Of a stretch of DNA of 16,342 nucleotides, positions 14,041 through 16,342 are shown in pieces (within the stretch, counting starts at the first letter, position 1; the number at the start of each line of letters is the position of its first letter). The translations under genes and the position numbers were made by a program. Source of the DNA: Bacteroidales bacterium UBA3724. GTDB lineage: Bacteria; Bacteroidota; Bacteroidia; Bacteroidales; P3. The stretch is taken from contig DFHL01000003.1 in NCBI GenBank assembly GCA_002371315.1, forward strand, positions 1-16,342, given 5' to 3'. The notes below the pieces were generated by a model. The model saw only the letters and a program-made list of their open reading frames with translations, was not told the origin of the DNA and searched no databases.

Positions 14041-15378
14041 TCAGGCTGTGCATTCCTTTTCGAGCTGCTCGCGGACGCTGGGGTGGGCGATGCTGATGAG
14101 GGCTTTGGCGCGCTGGGCCAGGCTGAGGCCGTAGAGGTTCACGGCGCCTTGTTCGGTGACGACCCAGCGGACGAGCGTGCGGGGTGTGACGACGCCGGCA
14201 CCTGGGGTGAGGGTGGGGACTATCTTGCTGATTCCCTTGGCGGTGATGGACGGCATTGCTATGATGGGTATGCCGCCGTCGCTGTAGGTGGCACCGAGGA
14301 TGAAGTCGAGCTGGCCGCCGCTGCCGCTGAAGATGCGCGGCCCGATCGAGTCGGAGCAGACCTGTCCGCTGAGGTCGATCTGGATGGCCGAGTTGAGGGC
14401 CACAACGCGCGGGTTGGAGGCTATGACGGCGGGGTTGTTCGTATAGCCCACGCTGCGCATCAGGACGCTGGTGTTGCGGTGGGCGAAGTCGTAGAGCTGC
14501 TGCGAGCCTTTGAGGAACATTGCCACGTGCTTCCCAGGGTCGGTGTGCTTGCGGCTGCCGTTGATGATTCCTTTTTCAATCAGCGGTATGACGCTGTCGG
14601 AGAACATCTCGGAATGAATGCCGAGGTCGCGGTGCCCGTCGAGCTGGGCAAGGACGGCGGTGGGTATGTTGCCGATGCCGATCTGGAGCGTGGCGCCGTC
14701 GGGGATGAGGGCTGCGCAGTGGCGGCCGATAGCTATGTCGGTGTCGCTGAGTGGTGATGGGGCTGCGGGCCGCAGCGGCACATCGTGGCGGACGAAGGCG
14801 CTGATGCGCGAGGTGTGGATGCGGCTGTCGCCGTAGGTGTATGGCACATAGCTGTTTACCTGCGCTATGACGATGCGCGCACGCTCGATGGCTTCGGGCA
14901 TATAGTCGACCGATGTTCCGAGCGAGACGTAGCCTTCGCTGTCGGGAGGGCTGACCATCAGCAGGACGACATCGCAGCCCACGGCGCCCGAGGCAATCAT
15001 ACGCGGCGTTTCGCTGAGCGAGCAGGGTATGTAGTCGGCATTGCCCTCCTGGGTGGCCTGGCGCACGTTGGCACCGACAAAGAATGAGTCGAGGTGGAAA
15101 ATGCCCCGATAGCGAGGTAGTGTATAGTCGGCGTAACCTTCTGTATAGAAGTGCGATATTGTTATGTCGCGAAGCGGTTGGCCGTCGCCCCGGTCGGCAC
15201 GCCGCACAAGTGCTTCGATCAGATGCTCGGGTGCGCCGCTGACGCAGGGCCAGTGGATGTGGTCGCCGCTGCGGACAAGCATTGCCGCCTCGTCGGCGGA
15301 TATATATTGAATCATAGTTTTCGTTATGGTTTTCGTTATCGTTTTGGTTTTGGTCTTCGTTATCGTTTTCGTTATCAT
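14041..15378 (-). CDS. Acetyl-CoA hydrolase/CoA-transferase family protein (4-hydroxybutyrate/butyryl-CoA:acetate CoA-transferase-like)
   Basis: The 445-residue product shows the family's markers: QVNSYVPYTYGDS (about 180), DGATLQIGIGNIPTAVL, GIHSEMFSD carrying the presumed catalytic Glu257 that forms the glutamyl-CoA thioester, SGSGGQLDFI, and GGIPIIAMPSI. Such enzymes swap CoA between acids such as acetate, butyrate, propionate, succinate or 4-hydroxybutyrate in fermentation; the exact donor cannot be told from sequence. The ATG at 15378 overlaps the previous stop as ATGA, which supports it. However, it places ten hexamer repeats in the coding region, giving an odd N-terminus (MITKTITKTKTKT...). 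An ATG at 15315 gives MIQYISADEA and 424 residues, closer to the usual start. Either is possible. Confidence 0.85.
   Translation of the reverse strand: MITKTITKTKTKTITKTITKTMIQYISADEAAMLVRSGDHIHWPCVSGAPEHLIEALVRRADRGDGQPLRDITISHFYTEGYADYTLPRYRGIFHLDSFFVGANVRQATQEGNADYIPCSLSETPRMIASGAVGCDVVLLMVSPPDSEGYVSLGTSVDYMPEAIERARIVIAQVNSYVPYTYGDSRIHTSRISAFVRHDVPLRPAAPSPLSDTDIAIGRHCAALIPDGATLQIGIGNIPTAVLAQLDGHRDLGIHSEMFSDSVIPLIEKGIINGSRKHTDPGKHVAMFLKGSQQLYDFAHRNTSVLMRSVGYTNNPAVIASNPRVVALNSAIQIDLSGQVCSDSIGPRIFSGSGGQLDFILGATYSDGGIPIIAMPSITAKGISKIVPTLTPGAGVVTPRTLVRWVVTEQGAVNLYGLSLAQRAKALISIAHPSVREQLEKECTA
15316..15375 (-). repeat. Ten hexamer repeats between two possible CoA-transferase starts
   Basis: Read on the minus strand, ten consecutive hexamers of the form A(T/A)(A/G)AC(N) (ATAACG, AAAACG, AAGACC, AAAACC and so on) fill exactly the 60 bases between the ATGs at 15378 and 15315. 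In frame they encode Thr-Ile and Thr-Lys dipeptides; the ATAACG units carry TAA in another frame. Confidence 0.8.
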
Positions 15379-15734
15379 CCAATAACGTCGGCCAGCATTG
15401 CGGCGGCGTCGCCGACCATCTCGTTGCAGGGGCGCTTGCCCATTTGCAGCAGGCGGCCGCAGACGATGTCGCCCTCTTCGGTGCGGAAGCGCTCAATCAG
15501 CGTGCGCGTGTCGCCGGTGTGGCCCGTTAGGCCGCAGACCATAGCCGCTCCGCTGACGCAGCCGCACACCTCGCGGCAGCCCGAGAGGCCGCGACCGAAG
15601 GGAGCGGCCACATTCATTGCCGACTCGTTGTCGATGGGCAGCCGGTCGGCATAGGCCATCACCACCGACTGGCAGCAGTTGCAGCCTTGCTTGTGGAGCG
15701 CCTTGGCGCGTTCGATACGTTCTTCTTTTGTCAT
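15375..15734 (-). CDS. C_GCAxxG_C_C family (putative redox-active) protein
   Basis: A 119-residue protein with nine cysteines at 18, 20, 21, 53, 57, 59, 67, 92 and 103. The arrangement QGCNCCQSV, then FGRGLSGCREVCGCVSGAAMV, then IVCGRLLQMGKRPCNEMV fits the C_GCAxxG_C_C family, small proteins thought to be redox-active or metal/cluster-binding. The usual GCA core reads as CGCVSG here, which is slightly unusual. No signal peptide is visible, so it should be cytoplasmic. The ATG at 15734 overlaps the preceding methyltransferase stop (ATGA), and its own TGA overlaps the CoA-transferase ATG the same way. The three genes are therefore very likely translationally coupled. A longer reading to 16106 lies inside the upstream gene and is rejected. 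Biochemical role unknown. Confidence 0.8.
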   Translation of the reverse strand: MTKEERIERAKALHKQGCNCCQSVVMAYADRLPIDNESAMNVAAPFGRGLSGCREVCGCVSGAAMVCGLTGHTGDTRTLIERFRTEEGDIVCGRLLQMGKRPCNEMVGDAAAMLADVIG

Positions 15735-16270
15735 ATTGTGTTGGCTTTGATGGTTTTGAACATTTCCCAGATGATGATGGCTGCGGCGCAGCTGACGTTG
15801 AGGCTGTGCTTGGTGCCCTGCTGGGGTATCTCGATGAAGCCGTCGCAAAGCTCCATCACCTCCTCCTGCACGCCGTCGATCTCGTTGCCGAAAACCACAG
15901 CCACCGGCCCGTCGCAGGCTATGCTGTCGCGGCCCAGCTTGATGCTGTCGTGCGCTATCTCGACGGCATAGACCTTGTAGCCGCGCGCCTTGAGGCCCTC
16001 GATGCACCGAACGGTGTCGTCCTGGTGCGACCACTCGACGCTCTCCTCGGCGCCGAGGGCGGTCTTGTGTATCTCGCGGTGGGGCGGCGTGGCGGTGATG
16101 CCGCACAGGGCTATATGCTCGACGCGGAAAGCGTCGGCGGTGCGGAAAACGGAACCTATGTTGTTGAGGCTCCGCACATTGTCGAGTACGACGGTGAGCG
16201 GCAGCTTCTCGCTTGCGCGAAACTCGTCCACCGTCAGCCGGTGCATCTCTTCGGTAGTAAGTTTTTTCAA
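15731..16270 (-). CDS. TrmH/SpoU-family RNA 2'-O-methyltransferase (SPOUT)
   Basis: The 179-residue reading has all three SpoU motifs: VVLDNVRSLNNIGSVFRTAD (27-46), VVFGNEIDGV (125-134) and IPQQGTKHSLNVS (148-160), the trefoil-knot SAM site. It transfers a methyl group to a ribose 2'-OH in rRNA or tRNA; which site is not clear. The short size and N-terminus (KKLTTEEMHRL) match small Bacteroidetes TrmH-family proteins that begin MRKL-type. The start would therefore be the TTG at 16270; an ATG at 16246 is the only close alternative. Upstream the frame stays open to the window edge through a Val-Lys repeat, so a longer protein starting outside the window is not excluded. It overlaps the next gene as ATGA. 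Confidence 0.88.
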   Translation of the reverse strand: MKKLTTEEMHRLTVDEFRASEKLPLTVVLDNVRSLNNIGSVFRTADAFRVEHIALCGITATPPHREIHKTALGAEESVEWSHQDDTVRCIEGLKARGYKVYAVEIAHDSIKLGRDSIACDGPVAVVFGNEIDGVQEEVMELCDGFIEIPQQGTKHSLNVSCAAAIIIWEMFKTIKANTI

Positions 16271-16288
16271 TTCAGTATCGTTGTTTGG

Positions 16289-16342
16289 TTTAACCTTAAC
16301 TTTAACCTTAACTTTAACCTTAACCTTAACTTTAACCTTAAC
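16289..16342 (-). repeat. (GTTAAR)9 hexamer repeat before the TrmH-family gene
   Basis: Nine uninterrupted hexamers, GTTAAG or GTTAAA on the minus strand, run to the window edge and may continue. They end 18 bases before the TTG start at 16270 and are in frame with it, where they would read Val-Lys nine times; one other frame is full of TAA. Function is unknown. Confidence 0.85.

Noticed and set aside
14054..15496. Alternative minus-strand frame overlapping the CoA-transferase
   Set aside because: It is Arg/His/Pro-rich, has no motifs and is out of frame with a clear enzyme.
16289..16342. Telomere-like or chromosome-end repeat
   Set aside because: The TTAAC hexamers resemble telomeric arrays only superficially; they sit next to a bacterial gene start and parallel the other start-proximal hexamers here. 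The window edge is not evidence of a replicon end.

Overview
The window looks like a GC-rich member of the Bacteroidetes, most likely order Bacteroidales. The evidence is a giant secreted protein ending in a gliding-motility-type (type IX secretion, type B) C-terminal domain, a DUF6266 protein, an S41-peptidase lipoprotein, a PorT-like beta-barrel, no Shine-Dalgarno-driven starts, and a candidate Bacteroidetes-type promoter (TAnnTTTG). Genus cannot be decided from the sequence. The gut or fermentative lifestyle is an inference from an acetyl-CoA hydrolase/CoA-transferase family gene and a P5C dehydrogenase.

Layout. Plus strand, 1-3408: the 3' end of 1-pyrroline-5-carboxylate dehydrogenase with an unusual Lys/Ala-rich tail; a strong hairpin terminator only a few bases before the next start; an outer-membrane beta-barrel gene overlapping by one base an S41 peptidase lipoprotein; a second terminator; then a DUF6266 gene. 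The DUF6266 gene converges on, and overlaps by 14 bp, the minus-strand genes. Minus strand, 16342 down to 3395: a SPOUT RNA methyltransferase, a C_GCAxxG_C_C redox-type protein and a CoA-transferase (joined by two ATGA overlaps), then an HD-domain phosphohydrolase. A structured intergenic region of about 530 bp follows, then a protein of about 2390 residues and, close behind it, a YARHG-domain membrane protein and a short RsmI-like methyltransferase.

The 7.2-kb gene is the centrepiece. It has a signal peptide, seven tandem modules of about 200 residues (a CUB-like beta-sandwich followed by a fibronectin-III-like domain), a jelly-roll-like domain, PKD domains, a block of cysteine repeats ending in GCDS/SCDS, and the sorting domain. 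It should be exported by the type IX system and held at, or released from, the cell surface. Its upstream region carries a candidate promoter overlapped by a perfect palindrome, a nested inverted repeat, and a 110-bp foldback with long direct repeats.

A second theme is simple-sequence repetition at gene starts. Hexamers of the form ACN-AAR or GTT-AAR, which encode Thr-Lys/Thr-Ile or Val-Lys dipeptides, lie at the starts of three unrelated genes (S41 lipoprotein, CoA-transferase, SPOUT methyltransferase). Two more genes have A/C-rich leaders lacking structure. I consider this start-proximal repeat pattern and the CUB-like/FnIII array the two observations most worth follow-up. I found no tRNA, rRNA, CRISPR array, transposase or phage gene.
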